A stretch of 64,000 nucleotides of DNA from Dactylonectria macrodidyma (GCA_020744425.1 JAGMUV010000013.1:1488001-1552000); one strand, 5' to 3'. Shown: positions 23,601 through 36,118, numbered from the stretch's first letter. The notes: generated by a model not told the origin, from the sequence alone. Program-made: numbers and translations.

Positions 23601-25263
23601 GTGCAGGGGGGATATATCCTTCTGGCATTTTCACAGCTCACACCGTCTTGGAAAAGTGCTGAGACAACCCCCCCCGTGCGCCGCCATATGGGGAAGGATG
23701 GGGGATGACGGGAGGGGGACCTGCGGTAGACACGGAGGAGAGGCTCGGAGCTCGGAGCGTATCGGGGATGGAGGAACAGAACTGGGCCGAAGCTGGTAGA
23801 TTTTGACAGCTCGTACTTGTAAATCCATCAAGCCTGAACTTGTGAACTGTCAGTGGTTTTCTTTAGGAATGATGGGAACTAGGCAGGCACTGACACAGTC
23901 CACGTTGGAGGGTTCAACCCATGTCTAGCCACTGTCCGCAGATAAGTTTCCTACCCACGATAGAAGAGGTCCTTTGTGGTCGCACATACCTGCCTAGGCC
24001 GATCTAGTATGAAGCGAACATGAATATAGGCTATTCGTCCCAGCACCAGTGGAACCTGTGCTGCTGTAGGCAACTTACTCATGGTAAGTAATGGGCCAGC
24101 CAAGACCCTATGGCGGAAACCGGTAGTGTTAAGCGAGGCCTCATCGTCCTGGGGCCCGCCCGTTGTATGTATGCGAAGATGTTCGAATGAGCCCTCCCCG
24201 TCCTCTTCGAAAGATAGGAAGAATGAGAATATACCGAGTTTAGTTGAAATTATCCATCGCTGGTCAGAAGCGCAAGAGCCGTGTTGCACCGCCCCCTCTT
24301 CTTGCAAGCATCCAGTCCCCTCAGCCACGCGACTAGACGCAAGGTGCAGCCCGAGCGGTCCCGATACTTGACGGTACCGACGGCACAGCGGCAGCGGCAG
24401 TGACGGGCGTTGTATTTTTAACTCTTGCTGCTCTTGCTCTTCAGCCACGCTACACCTTCCTCAGAACCCAAGGTACCTAAGGCGCTCCTGCCACAGGTAA
24501 TTTGGGTTCCCCCCAACCTATCGGCTGTCGCCGACTACCTCATCGCCCTCATCCTCACTCTTTTAATCCATTTTTCTCACCACCACTACCGCCATTACCA
24601 CTAGGTATCAGCGAATTGCGCCTTCTTTTCTGCTACGGCACTTTGCCTGCCCCTTCCAGCACCCCGGTCGACCAGTCACGCATGCCGCTGCCGGTGTCTG
24701 GTCAGCCCCGCAAATCCCGGATCCTCTGCTCTCCGTGCTGCCGCTGATGACCGCAGTGTCGTGCGTCTTCGGATCGCTCTGACGCCGAAAGAGATCCCGT
24801 CATCTTCGGCCCACGCCGTCTCTCCTCCCCGGGCCCTCTGCCACGGATCAGCCTTGTCACGGCGTCTACCACAGACTAATTCTCGCTAGCTCGGAGGCTC
24901 TCGCTAGTTAGAGCCAACAAGAGTGAGAGGGCTCCCTTGCTTGGCATTGCATCTATCTCGTGGTCGTTGATAATCATCACCATGTCCACAAAGGCAGGCT
25001 TCACCTGGTCAGATCACTGCAGTTGTCGTTGTCAGCCTCGCCGCCTCGGTCATCTTAGACCAGCTCATCATTCTCACCTCTTGAGGCTTCCTTAAGTGGA
25101 AACCCGCAACCTCATTGATATATATCAGAGGGACTGTGAGGACGCAAAACAAATTGAGAACCCAGTTCATCTCGATCTCTTTAACTCAACACCACCTCAA
25201 AACTAAGTGCCCATCGACGCCAACACTACACACCCCAGCTTCACACCATTCAACCTATTCGGC
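23601..25263. other. Gene-poor intergenic region, right part, with promoter of the next gene
   Basis: No supportable gene. A 165-codon minus-strand frame at 23951-24448 starts at a non-ATG codon and has no domain. The last 300 bp look like a promoter and leader: a TATATA at 25119-25124 and an A/C-rich stretch before the ATG at 25264. An upstream ATG at 24982 opens a short frame of about 35 codons, upstream of the TATA. Confidence 0.5.
25119..25124 (+). promoter_or_regulatory. TATA box candidate for the SRPBCC-like gene
   Basis: TATATA within TGATATATATCAG, about 140 bp upstream of the chosen ATG at 25264, followed by an A/C-rich leader with CAACAC words, common before fungal start codons. 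Confidence 0.5.
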
Positions 25264-25830
25264 ATGAGGACTCAACGCATATTGAGCCATTCTACGGCCA
25301 TCCCTAGCAACCTCCCCCCAGCTGCCCTCATCAATAGCATGCAGTCATTCATTCCCTTTCTGAGCAACCATAAGACCATGACCCGCTATTCCGAAACCAC
25401 TCCATCTCCTGAAGACATTGCTGATGATCCTTTCTTCAACCCCTCCTGGGACGATTCCATTCGCTCCTTCGATGTTACCGAGCTCGTCACTCTCGGCCCG
25501 GGCATCAGCAAAGAAGTCACCTACAAGGTCGTTTTCCAGCACATCCCTGACGGCATGCGTTCGCGCGCCGAAGCACCCGCTGGCGTCGTCATCCGCGCCG
25601 AGTACAGCGTCCGGCCCCGCATCGAGGCCATGTCTCCCGCCGGATCTGAAAGCACTGGCAGCCCGGCTACCGCCGTGGGGGAGGAATTTGAGCTTCACGA
25701 AGATGTTGCCGTTGAAGCCAATTCTCTCATGATCCCCTTCATCGTCGGGTCTGTAATCACAGCCCACCAAACCATCTGTTCGGGCGTCATCGACGAAGCG
25801 TGCAAGATTTACTTTGGTACCGGAAATTAG
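25264..25830 (+). CDS. SRPBCC/START-like small fungal protein (DUF7053-type), hypothetical
   Basis: A single-exon gene of 188 residues. The frame opens at a GTG at 25207, but the first ATG is 25264, which leaves a compact N terminus (MRTQRILSHSTAIPSNLPP). The pattern matches a fungal SRPBCC-like family: an N-terminal helix-forming PPAALINSMQSF, a central YKVVFQHIPDG strand pair, then AGVVIRAEYSVRP, a glycine/serine loop, and a C-terminal long helix preceded by EDVAVEANSLMIPFIVGSV. Such folds bind hydrophobic ligands, but no ligand or reaction is known for this group. The assignment to DUF7053 is from memory of the pattern. It stands alone between long intergenic regions with its own TATA element. 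Confidence 0.65.
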   Translation: MRTQRILSHSTAIPSNLPPAALINSMQSFIPFLSNHKTMTRYSETTPSPEDIADDPFFNPSWDDSIRSFDVTELVTLGPGISKEVTYKVVFQHIPDGMRSRAEAPAGVVIRAEYSVRPRIEAMSPAGSESTGSPATAVGEEFELHEDVAVEANSLMIPFIVGSVITAHQTICSGVIDEACKIYFGTGN

Positions 25831-26873
25831 CAAACTCCTGCCAGTGGCTTCGAAGCGGCAATTGATGACAGGAGCATCTTGAAAGAACCACACTTCACAC
25901 TAAGCAGATGCGAGGCATTTGCTACGTGTTCTGCGTATTAGATGAGCAAACGACTTTTGGTACCAGACAAGGGCGATTTGGATATCGCATGGCGTCAGGT
26001 TGTTTTGGGTAAATACCGGTGGGTGTTGCGTTTGAAGATATCCAGGATGGGCGGCTCGTCTCTACGACATGGGCACAGCATAAAGAGCAGGAGAGCACAG
26101 CTGAGCTGTGGCGCAGACTCTCTGTCCAGTCGCGAAGGGAACATTTGCTATATTCTTGCACATAGATTATTCAGTCACTGGCTTGGCATGAACCGTTTAG
26201 ATATTCTCTATCTCCCTTGATACATCTGTTCCACGGTAGTATGCTTGGCCTGGGCTTCATGTCCTTTGTCCAGAGTAGAATAATGAATCGGCACTACGCT
26301 CGCTCGTCGGTAGGAGAGGGTGGGAGGCTGAGAGGCATAGTGATTCCGGAAAGGCCTTGCTTTTGGGTGTTTTTTTTACTTTTCATTTTCCCTTTCCATG
26401 AATGATATTGATCTCTTGGATTTGGGGCGTCACAGATGATCCGAAATATCAAGCACATAGCGTGCATACGTGTGATTCAAGATCTCACATTTGTCCGCAT
26501 CCAGTAGTAACTCGACACGTCAATCAGGCTCGGCGAATAGTCCCTCTCAGCTCACACTAATCAAGAAGACAAACATACTTAGTTTGGTATCTATGCGCAA
26601 CCGTCTATACCCGAGCCCTCCCAATAAAATCAAGGCATTTACATCCAAACCATCTTGTCCAAAGATGTGTTTTCCTAAATCACCATTGTCGGCGCCGAGT
26701 CCGCCCGGTATACATGAATAACACAACCCTCCGAAAATCAAGAGTCAGATCGCTTGTGACAAAATAAAAGCATGCTTTCGAACCATCTCCATCACGGTAG
26801 AAAGTAATGAAAGGGCATGGGGGAAGAAGAAAAAACGTAGGCATCCGTCTATCTGCCAACTCCGTGGGCAGGC
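25831..26873. other. Intergenic between convergent genes
   Basis: 1.04 kb holding the 3' regions of the SRPBCC-like gene and of crz1. It includes a T-rich run near 26370 and an ACAAAATAAAAG word at 26759-26770. No gene is visible. Confidence 0.5.
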
Positions 26874-29130
26874 CTAGCGACCACCAAAGTCACTGGCATA
26901 TCCCATCTCGCCGAAGTTCTGGTTCATGCCCCCTTCGCCGTAGCCTGTCCCAGGACCGCTCACGTAGCCACCGTCGTCGGCTTCGTCCAGGTCACTGGCA
27001 TCAAACGATGATCGGCCGCTCATTTCGTCGTCCATGCTTCCACCAGCCTCGGGACCACCCCAGTTCATTTGGGCCAGAACAGGGTATTGTGCCAAGAGTG
27101 CCGCAGGGAGCATGTAGTTGCCACTGGCATCCATGGGGTACGAGGAAGAAGGATCCATACCCATAGCACCAGGAGGAGGAGCCATGTTATGGGCCATGTT
27201 CTGCTGCATTCTCTGTTCTTGCCAGAGTCTCTGCCGTTCCATCATCTCTTCATCCAATAAGGGCTTGATGCAAATACGGCCAGCTTCAGACCGAAAATGC
27301 CGGCCAAGAGCATCGGCACGAGCGAAGCGCCTTCCACAACCCCATTGACCACCGACCTTGAGATCGCCCTTGCAGACGAACTTCTTCTCGCCCGAGTGCA
27401 AGCTTTCGTGTCGTTTGCGGTCATGCTGTCGGGCAAAGGCTTTTCCACATACGGTACACACAAACGGCCGTTCGTCGGTATGAGTTCGCAAATGGGAGCG
27501 CAAATTATAGGCCCGAGTGAATCGCTTGGGACACAAGGTACACTGGAACGTAGCAGGATGCTTCTGAACCCTTTTGGCCGCACCGCTGTCTTGGGCGTTC
27601 TGATACTCAGGGTCTGCCAGACGCAGCGCAATGACGTTGTTTGGCACTGCTGACGTAGACTGCCTTCTTCGCGAAGGTGAGGCTGTCGCTTGTCTGTCAA
27701 GAGGTGATAGCGACCTAGAGGCGTCCGATCGCATTCCGAGGTCAGCACCGAGGGATGCGGACATGCCGTTGGCATTGCTAGGGCGGTTCAACAGGCCGCC
27801 GCCACCAGGGTGGAAGGGATCTGTAACAGCTCGGGGTCTGGATCTTGGACGACCTGTATACAAGTTAGAGAAGTTCGGTGCAGGCAAGACTAGAAAACCT
27901 ACCTCGGTCGGGGGGCGTCAGAGAGTCTTGGTCCATACGAGGTTTGGGGGCCTCGAATGTGCCGGGCTTGGAGTTTGTAGGCGCAAAATCAATGTTGATT
28001 GCAGGAGGCGCCATCTGGGACAGGTCGGGGCCACTAGACTGGAGGGTAGGGAACGCCTCAATGGATCCTGGAATCTCAGGATAGCCAGAAGGCGCACCGT
28101 ATCCATGGTTCATAGGTGCCAAACCAAAAGCAGGTTGCTGGGTCATATCAGGCATTTGTTGCGGGACAATGCGGGGGCTGATAGCCGGGCTGTGGGATGG
28201 GCTTCGACCCTGGTGTCCAGGGCTATTGTCTGAAATGCTGAAATTGTTCATGCCCATCACCGACTCGTACATGCCGGCGTCCGAGGGACGCTGGTTGGGA
28301 GAGTGACCACCCACATCTCCATCAAAGGTATCGGAGCTGACGAGGTTCGGGGACGGAGCGACTGAGGAAACGTCTGAGTACTCTGATGGAGTGCGGCGGT
28401 GGCCCTGGAACTGGGGCTGGGTCGACCAATCACCCATGTGGTTTGGGAGCATCGCCGACTCGGGGCCAAGCGAAGCATGTCTCGAATGGCCACTGGGCGG
28501 GGAGGAGAATTGATGCTGGTTGAAGGCGGGTGACTGATGGGCCGAGCCGGGATGATGGCCGTCGGGCTGGAGCAGATGAGGAGGGGTCGGGGAGTGATGG
28601 GTCTGCGGGGACGTCATGTTATTGATGTCACTCGGGTTGAGCGTGGGCTGGTCGAACAACGGGGCGTTAAAGTGGTCACCCTGGGCGCCAGAGGACGGGA
28701 AGAGGGAAAAGTCCCCGTCGTTCAGGTTGGGCGACAGGTATGCCGGTTGCGTTTGAGCGTTGTAAGGCAGCGTGGGATCGGAGCCGGTGGTCGGCGCCGG
28801 CTGGCCAAAGGGACTGGTGTTGTTGGGATCGAAGGCAGCGGGGTCGGCGAGGCTGGCCTGGGCGAAGGGGCTCTGCTGTTGCTGCTGGGGGGGCGGCAGC
28901 GAGGGAGATAGCTGGGGGCTAAGGAAGCCGTTATTCCCGTTGTAAGAGTCGAAGGAGTTATTGTTTGCGGTGGCGAAGGGCTGTTGAACGGATTGATCCA
29001 AGCCGAGACCAAGACCAACGGATGACTCGTTTGGTGGATATGGGGACGGCGACGGGGAGTGAGATTGACTTATATGAGGCTGATGATGGCCAGCCGAAGG
29101 TGACCGGCCTCGTTGAGCTTGTTGATCCAT
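26874..29130 (-). CDS. crz1: Calcineurin-responsive C2H2 transcription factor Crz1/CrzA
   Basis: Crz1 is dephosphorylated by calcineurin when cytosolic Ca2+ rises, enters the nucleus and activates stress, ion-homeostasis and cell-wall genes. Exons are 29130-27904 plus base 27903, and 27853-26874; the intron at 27902-27854 (GTAGGT...CAG) joins TPPDRG to RPRSRPRA. Product: 735 residues. The N-terminal ~400 residues are Ser/Pro/Gln/Asn rich with many SP sites. PAINID at about 376-381 is a PxIxIT-like calcineurin docking site. C2H2 fingers lie at about 514-534 ([17 protein letters not shown]) and 542-562 ([17 protein letters not shown]), with an atypical third finger around 570-604 that ends in H...C. 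The ATG at 29130 is the first in frame; a TTG nine codons upstream is not used. More than 5 kb of non-coding DNA lies upstream. Confidence 0.93.
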
Positions 29131-31952
29131 GATGTTGCCGAGTTTAGAAGCAGACAAGGCAGACTCCCGAGTCAGCCTTCAGGCACCGTGGCGATGCCGG
29201 GGGGGGCTGTGCGCTCACGGGTGATGCAATGGGCGGGGGAACGGTCCTATCGCAGCAGCCGGACGCGTGGATTGGGGGGGGTGAGGCGCTTGAGAGGGGC
29301 CCTGTTTCGAACAGAAGGATGCGACGTTGAGAAAACGACTGCGGGCGCTGCAGAAACTGTGTTTTGAGTGTGCCGACAGCTGGAGGGTTGAGAAGGGCGG
29401 GTTGGCGAGCAGTGGAGAGGAGGGGTGATGGTGTTGGTGTTTGGTTTGGTGCGGGAACAGCAGGGCGGGCGACAAACTGGTTGGAAGCGAGAGCTCTGGG
29501 TGCCGTGTGAGCTGGGCGAGCGGGCGGGCAGGTTGCTGGCTCTCGGTTGCTGGCTCCGGTAGCACTGACGGCTAGATGCGACAGCGGGTACTTTTTAGAC
29601 TGGACTGGTGGACAAGGAGCACACACAGGTGGTGCTGCTGGGTGCTAGACAACGGGTGCTAGACTCCTTGTTAGATGCTGCTTGCTGGGCGCGAGAAAGC
29701 ACTGACTTCAGGGACTTGGCCCTTGGGATGGGAACGGAGCGGTGGAGACAGGGCGTGGGAATTCTCATGGAAAGGTGGATTCGGTGGAAGGAGGGTGGAA
29801 GGGCGGGGAGAAACGGGGCGTGGATGCGTCGACGGCGTGTGAATGGCGGACGAGGCAATCGGTGCGGCGGGCGGCGAGGCTGTGCAAAGCAACTGACAGA
29901 GACACGTCGAGCGAATGGGGCCGTCCAGGCGACTAGTTTGCCAGAGAGCGGACGAGTAGCGAGCAGCGAGTGGTGGACAGCGGACAGCGGGCTAGGGAGA
30001 TGTAACTTATGTGCCCGGGATGTAGTTGTTGCGAGAGTGACCAAGACAGGACAGGCTGGAAGCGGAGCGTCAAACGAGCCTTGTTTCTGCAAGTTCAACG
30101 GGCGGTCGAAGGGCACGGCGCACAACGGGGAACCTGCTAAATTTATCGCCGTCCGGGGGTGGTTGGATGATGATTTCGGTAGCGGCCGGTGTCTGGTAGC
30201 GGTACTTTGTTGTGGTGCTTCGTTAGACTGTACCTAGTGCTGCTTTGCAGTGTTGGCAACGAGGTAGGGTGTGTTCCTTTGGCGATGTGATGTTTGGAGT
30301 TTTTAAGTTGGGGGCTCTTGGGCTTGGTGGGGGTGGGCGAGGCGGGAGAGGAAGGAGTGAGTATCAAAACTGATCGCCCATACCAATCTAAGAATGCGGG
30401 AAGGCGGTAACAGGCAGGAGTCAGAAGGCGCGACGCTCAGGACGAGGCAACCGCAATGCCAGGCGGTTGACAAGCGCGATCCATCGATGCTGTACGCCGA
30501 GTTCCCTAGAAGAGTGGCAGAAATCAAGTACCGTCTTGCACCCAAAAGGCAGCATGGAACATGTGAATGATACCTGAGCGCTCGCGGTACCATTTCCAAA
30601 TACCTTAATGCTTGACGTTTCCAAGTACATCCCCCTCTCAATTTACTTGTCCATCCACTAACGTGCAATGACAGGGGAGGTACTTTTGGAATTCACCCCT
30701 ACCGCTGAGGGTGGCCCTAACTAAGACCAGAAACATCAGATCTCTTAGACACGAGGCGAACGAGTAATACGTAGTACCTCTGCGTAGTGGCTGATGCTGT
30801 ATGGTGCTCTCGGGCTGTTCTTCTATCACCTATGGCTGGGCAGATACCGATGCTGTGTCCGTATTGGTGTTCCTATCTCAGATGCAAGATCTCAATCACA
30901 GTCAGGATGACTCCTCCCACTTCAGCAAGATACCGAGTCGACCAACACAAATTAGACGTCAGACAGTACAAGAAAAGAGGGGGAGGGGGGTGGTAAGGGC
31001 GTCTAAGACGGTGGGGACTAGAGCATGATACTGGCTCACAATTGGCCAAACGATTTGACCAACTCAGCAGAGCAATGCAAAACACGCACCAACAAGTGGA
31101 TGGCATTTGCATGGGAAGCCAACCAGCTTAGTCTACAGGTTTCATCGAGCGGGTAACAACAATCACCAGTCACCGCCAGCGTACCAATATTTCCCATGTC
31201 CAAAAGATGGCATGTGGTGGAATCGAATTACATCGCACAAGGGAAGTACGCAGCAAGGTACAGACGGCAGTTATGAAAAGACGGCAGATCTACTAGCCTT
31301 CCCTGGTTGAAATCACGTCTCATCTAATAATGCTCACACGAACCTGGTCAAGTGACCGGATATCGTAGAACCATACACCGCTGGGCATCAACAGCCCTGG
31401 GCTATCGATACCCTGCTCATCCTTTGCGAGGCTCCATTCCCATGAGCACCTCTACGCATGTTCCCTTCCCCCAACTGGGGCTCAGGAGTGTCCTCTCACC
31501 ACCAAACTCTAGTTCGACGAGAAGGGAAATCACCGAGGCAGTGCATCACATTTCAACCGCCTGCTGCCGTCTCGTCACTCAATCTCCATGGGCATCATTT
31601 CCAGGCGCGCTAGTAAAACAAGGCTGGTAGACCAGGGGGTCTCGACTGGGGGGAAGAAAGTGAGAGAGAGAACCATTTTGAGTGATGCGAGCCATGAAAT
31701 TGGACGCGCCTCTCCACTTTTTTTGTAGCTTGCTTTGACCTCTGCTGCTGGCTTTGACAGCATGGCCGTTGCTGTCCCCGCTGCAAGCCTCAATTTTCGC
31801 TGGCGTTTCGTCATGATGAAACTGATCCGACGATTGGCTTTAGTGAGGGAATGTCTGGGATCGCTGGGCATCCATCTGCTTCGCCTCCAATGCGTCTGCC
31901 CGCACCATCGAGTCTCCATCACGACTGACTGCATCACATCTCGGTTCGACCA

Positions 31953-31999
31953 GGGTCAAGACTCGGGGGTCAAGACTCGGGGGTCAAGACTCGGGGGTC
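31953..31999. repeat. 14-bp tandem repeat, 3.3 copies
   Basis: GGGTCAAGACTCGG is present three times without mismatch (31953, 31967, 31981), followed by the partial unit GGGTC. It lies in non-coding DNA. Confidence 0.95.
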
Positions 32000-32664
32000 T
32001 ACCGGTATTATTCATCTTCATCTCATCTCGTCACAACATGCACAAGAATAGAATTAGATTTGTCTACACCGGTACATGGCATATAGCACGTTGTGATTAG
32101 GTCACGGTGGCCCTGGGTCCTTGGAGCCATGCCCTGGATCCCCATCATCAAATTGATCTTCTGCCAACACTGCCTCCTCCAAACCTCACCTGCCTATCGG
32201 CATCGTCCCTTCGACGACTTGAGGCTTGGTGTGGGGGCGGGTGTGTTAGAGAATACGCGCGCTGCACTGCGGAGCTGTGGTGTGCTTCAGATATCCTGAG
32301 CTAATCAGATACACGAGCAGACAACATCACCATCCAACTTCCTCTGTCTTGTTGTCTCTGTCTTGGGTTGGAGTCTCGAACGTTGACTGCCCTTTCGCTT
32401 CATCCAACTCGCCCAAGCTAATTGTGTACCATGCGACTCCGCCCCAGCCTTACACGCGGCCCGCTATAGGATCTGTTGGTTCCCCACAACTCGAGGCTGT
32501 GCTGTGTCCTGCTCATCAACGATGCTCCAACTAACACCATGTACCGACCAAATATTGTGCGGTGACACGCCGGAGCCCTTGTCCGATGATGCCGGTGCTG
32601 CTGAAGCTGGTGAGCACGGAGCACTGGAATACTCCCTCGGAGACGAGCCTGTATAATGTGGAAT

Positions 32665-32687
32665 CCCCCCCCCCCCCGGGGGGGGGG
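32665..32687. repeat. C13G10 homopolymer palindrome
   Basis: Thirteen C followed directly by ten G, giving a 20-bp perfect C10G10 palindrome in non-coding DNA. It could form G-quadruplex/i-motif or hairpin structures, or mark a sequencing or joining artefact. Confidence 0.9.
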
Positions 32688-34593
32688 CACCTATTCCCAC
32701 TGACCAAGGACCGCCTTGATGACATCAGTTTCAGCTGCACAATCGCAGGTGTTGTAGGCCTTTCGATCGAGCGGTGGTTACGCGGCCCAGAAGAAGCTTA
32801 ACCACGTTCGTTCCGGAAATGGTAGGTCAAGAGACATGGCTCGTACCGACGTACATGGCGATCCACCAACCTTCAACTATGGTATGATAAGTTACGTCGT
32901 AATTATGATATCTCCGTCGGTGAGCACGTGCCACCAGCCTCGTTCGTTCGCATTTCTCGTGGACTTTTTGCAAAAGCCACACTGCACTTTCGGCCTAGAC
33001 CATGAGGCGGCGGCCAGTTGTGAGGTCATCTCGCTCGTAAGCTCGCAAGGCAACCACTTCTTGCTGAGGCGGTGCATTTGTGCAAGGCCCCTTTTGTAGT
33101 CTGACACAATCTGACCAACTGCTTGACGGATCAGCGTGTGCAACGCAAAAGAATAGTTCCATGATGACGAACTGCATCCTTTCTCGGTGTACTGTGTAAG
33201 CCATCGGCTGTTCTGCCTTGCACATCTTGGGGCCCGCGGCGCTGCCCATCAATCACTCAGCCACACCGAGACGGCTTCGACACGGATTCTAGAGCATGTT
33301 CCTGATTTTAGAAACTTCCATTGTGAAATGTTTCTTTCTAGTGCTGCCGAGCGCTCGCCGGCCTCAGCCCCCATGCTACTCCACATCTCGCCTGTTGATC
33401 CCTAGTCGTCTGTGCCGACCATCTCCTACTTCGCAAAATAAGATGGAATTGTATCAACGAAATAGACGGTGCTATCACAGCTCAATCACTACGGGACACT
33501 TTGTACCAGGAAGGGTCGGTCTCTGTCGTTAGTTAAAGGTGTCTGCTTCTTATTGGCTCTGTGGCTGGTTTCTCAGCTACCCTAGACCAATTTCCATCAG
33601 CACTTGCCATCTCCCTCCGTTACAAGGCTGCAAAGGGCACGCTGTAAGGGGCATTGAGATGATCATATCGTCTTTTAAATACAGATCTTCCTTTCGCTAG
33701 CATTGTGAAGCTACAGTCCTCATTATCCAACGGCGCTATGGCTTACCATGTGATTTTACACTTACACGCTATTCGCCTCTCCTACCTCTGCCCTTCAATG
33801 CTGGAGAGCCGGTTGAGCATCTCACAAATCTGACCCACGATCAACTGTAGCATCGAATACGCGTATCTAATCAAGGGTTCTTTCTTGATTATTTACTAGT
33901 TTTGGGAATGCAACTCGCAGTTTCTTCATCGGTCATTCTCTGCGAGAAAACTTGGGGTATGATGAAGCTCACCTTGAAGGCAACTAAAAAGGGACTAAAA
34001 AGAAATTAAAGGGACCCTCCTCTCGGCGAAAAGGCAGATGAATTGTTAAGTCTTGTCAGACTAACCTCTAATATTTTCAGGTTCAACAAACACGAACCTT
34101 CTCATACCAGAATTCCATGCAAATGTGTCATGCTGCCCAGGGGAGCCTGGACTCGTGGTGAGAGGACTTCACGACTAGCAAAGAAAAACTAAAGCTCGAC
34201 GCACTCTCTTTTTTTTAATTTTTATTTTTAAATACCGGGTTTGATGCTCTGAATCATCCTGCACTTATGAGGGCGCATTGCAACTCGAACATCACCAATC
34301 CCGAATCCGTACCCATAACCGAAATCACAACGCAATTGTCAAATAGTACTGTTGCACTTGTGGTTCTGTCAAAGAGTTGGGATTAAATTACCCCAAAGAT
34401 ACCGAAATAACAAAACTAAGATAACAAGGCCAAAATACAAAAACGCCTTGGGGCTCATCAACGCCAAGATCTAGTGGTATCAACGCCTATCCTATAGCAC
34501 CTATTTTCCCACGCAGAAACAAAAGAAACCGACTTTTCATACAGATTGCGTGGAGTAACGTGCGGGGTGCTATCGAGACTGTATTGTGCCAAC

Positions 34594-35810
34594 TTAGATA
34601 ACATCAGCACGCTCGTAACCAGCTGGCTGCAGGGCAGGCTTCGGAGGAGTGCGGTCCTTGAACTCGCTTACAAACGGGTTGGGATCTTCAGTCTGATTGA
34701 GATTGCCTAGGGTGTGGTTGACACCGCGGTGAACCGCCTCGTCGGCACGGATGTAGAGGATGAGATCCTTCATGGTGCGGTGGCCTTCGGGGATGTTCCA
34801 GTACTGTGTACGACATTCGTCAGCATGCGTGAAGCACAGTATACGTAGCTGTGAAAAAGCTTACCTGGACAGAGATGTCGGGAATGCGAAACTTGGGGTC
34901 CGTCCAATTAGGGAGATGGCCGTCCTCAATCTCCTTTAAGCATCGTGTATATGTGTGGACAGCTTCCTCTTCAAGGTATCCAACGAAGCGGTGGACAATC
35001 TTGGGCGAGATGAGGTAGGATACGAACAATCCGTTGAAGAAGACACCCTGTGCGCCAATGATCATCATTTTCATGAACCACCCGGGCTCGCACATCTTCA
35101 TGAACGTCAATAGGTGCATCCGCTCGTTGTAGCTCTCCTCGAGAAGGGTCTCGATCCATCCGTTGTCTCGCTTCATTCGGCGAAGGCTACCGAGGTGGCG
35201 TAGCATTCCACCAACCATTCCTGGCACACCGGCAATGCTTTCGAGGAAGATGAAACGAATCAACTGAAGCCACATGTTAGTTGTCGAGTCTCAAAGGAGC
35301 ATATTTTGGCAAGAGAAAGTCGCTTACCCATTGAGCTTCGGTCAAGGGCTTTGATGCTTTGATGGCAGTGGTAGGGTTCTTCTTATCGACCTGCTGAGCG
35401 CGGTCCATCCCTGTTGCTTTATCCATGCAGTATCTAGCAATGCGCACAATTTTCCAGGCGGCCCAATCGCCGAACCCTCGAGGCTCACGGTGAGCTGGGA
35501 CCACCGAGAGCATCTCCTCGTAGGTCTGAGTGTGGTGTGGCCATGCTGGCTTGGTCGTCAAGATATGCGGAGTATCCTTGGGTGGAAAAAAGTCACGGAG
35601 CTGAGCAGTGGTAGTTGTCGAGAAATTTCGAGAGCCTTGATGGTGTTGAGAGGCGGCGCAGGTCAACCTTAGGCCGGCAGGAGACCGAAGAAGGGAGGAA
35701 GACGAGGAAGACGAGGAAGCCGAACGGACGAAGCTGAGAGCCGCAGCTTTACCTAGCTGAGCCGCTTGTCTCGAAGCGTGGGCGTGGGTTTGGATCTGAG
35801 TAGAGAGCAT
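34594..35810 (-). CDS. aox1: Mitochondrial alternative oxidase
   Basis: Alternative oxidase transfers electrons from ubiquinol straight to oxygen at the matrix face of the inner mitochondrial membrane, bypassing complexes III and IV. Exons: 35810-35328, 35263-34865, 34803-34594, all junctions phase 0; 363 residues. The N terminus ([17 protein letters not shown], then Ser/Arg-rich to about residue 65) looks like a mitochondrial presequence. The di-iron carboxylate ligands are present: E169 in LESIAG, E208 and H211 in NERMHLL, a glutamate of LEEEAVHTY (259/260), and E316 and H319 in RADEAVHR. Splicing at QW|LIRF and [10 protein letters not shown] restores highly conserved family sequence. The C terminus ends GYERADVI. 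A frame extension to a TTG at 35888 was rejected for the ATG at 35810. Confidence 0.97.
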
Positions 35811-36118
35811 CGGGGCAAAGGGGGGACAAAGAAGGGGGGTATTTGTCAAATGTTGATGTGAGGGAGGTAAGTGCTTTGAGTATGTCAAAGAAGTCTTGGG
35901 ATTGTTTGATACAGTAGATACAGAAAGGCAAAATCTTCATGCCTGACGAGGCCGCAGTAAGCTTATATACATGGGTACATGGTTACACATCCAAGTCGAT
36001 GACATGGAGCAAGTATGAGCAAAATGCACATGCACTAGCAAAGACAAGCCTTGCTGACCAAAGGCGACACGAGGGCACGAACACAGACCGGATGGCTTTC
36101 GGTGAATGTGTGAGCGTT

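Larger units (their letters stand above)
29131..34593. other. Gene-poor intergenic region upstream of crz1
   Basis: About 5.5 kb with no gene I can support. The first kilobase is G-rich on the plus strand with many overlapping antisense frames and probably holds the crz1 leader and promoter. Frames at 29608-30237 (+) and 29595-30125 (-) are mutual shadows. From about 33550 the sequence becomes AT-richer, with T/A runs near 34210, towards the alternative oxidase 3' end. Local repeats are listed separately. Confidence 0.5.

Noticed and set aside
23951..24448. 165-codon minus-strand frame
   Set aside because: Begins at a non-ATG codon, composition is not gene-like and no family is recognisable.
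29595..30237. Overlapping frames of 176 and 209 codons on opposite strands
   Set aside because: Mutual shadows in GC-rich DNA; neither has a domain or convincing start.
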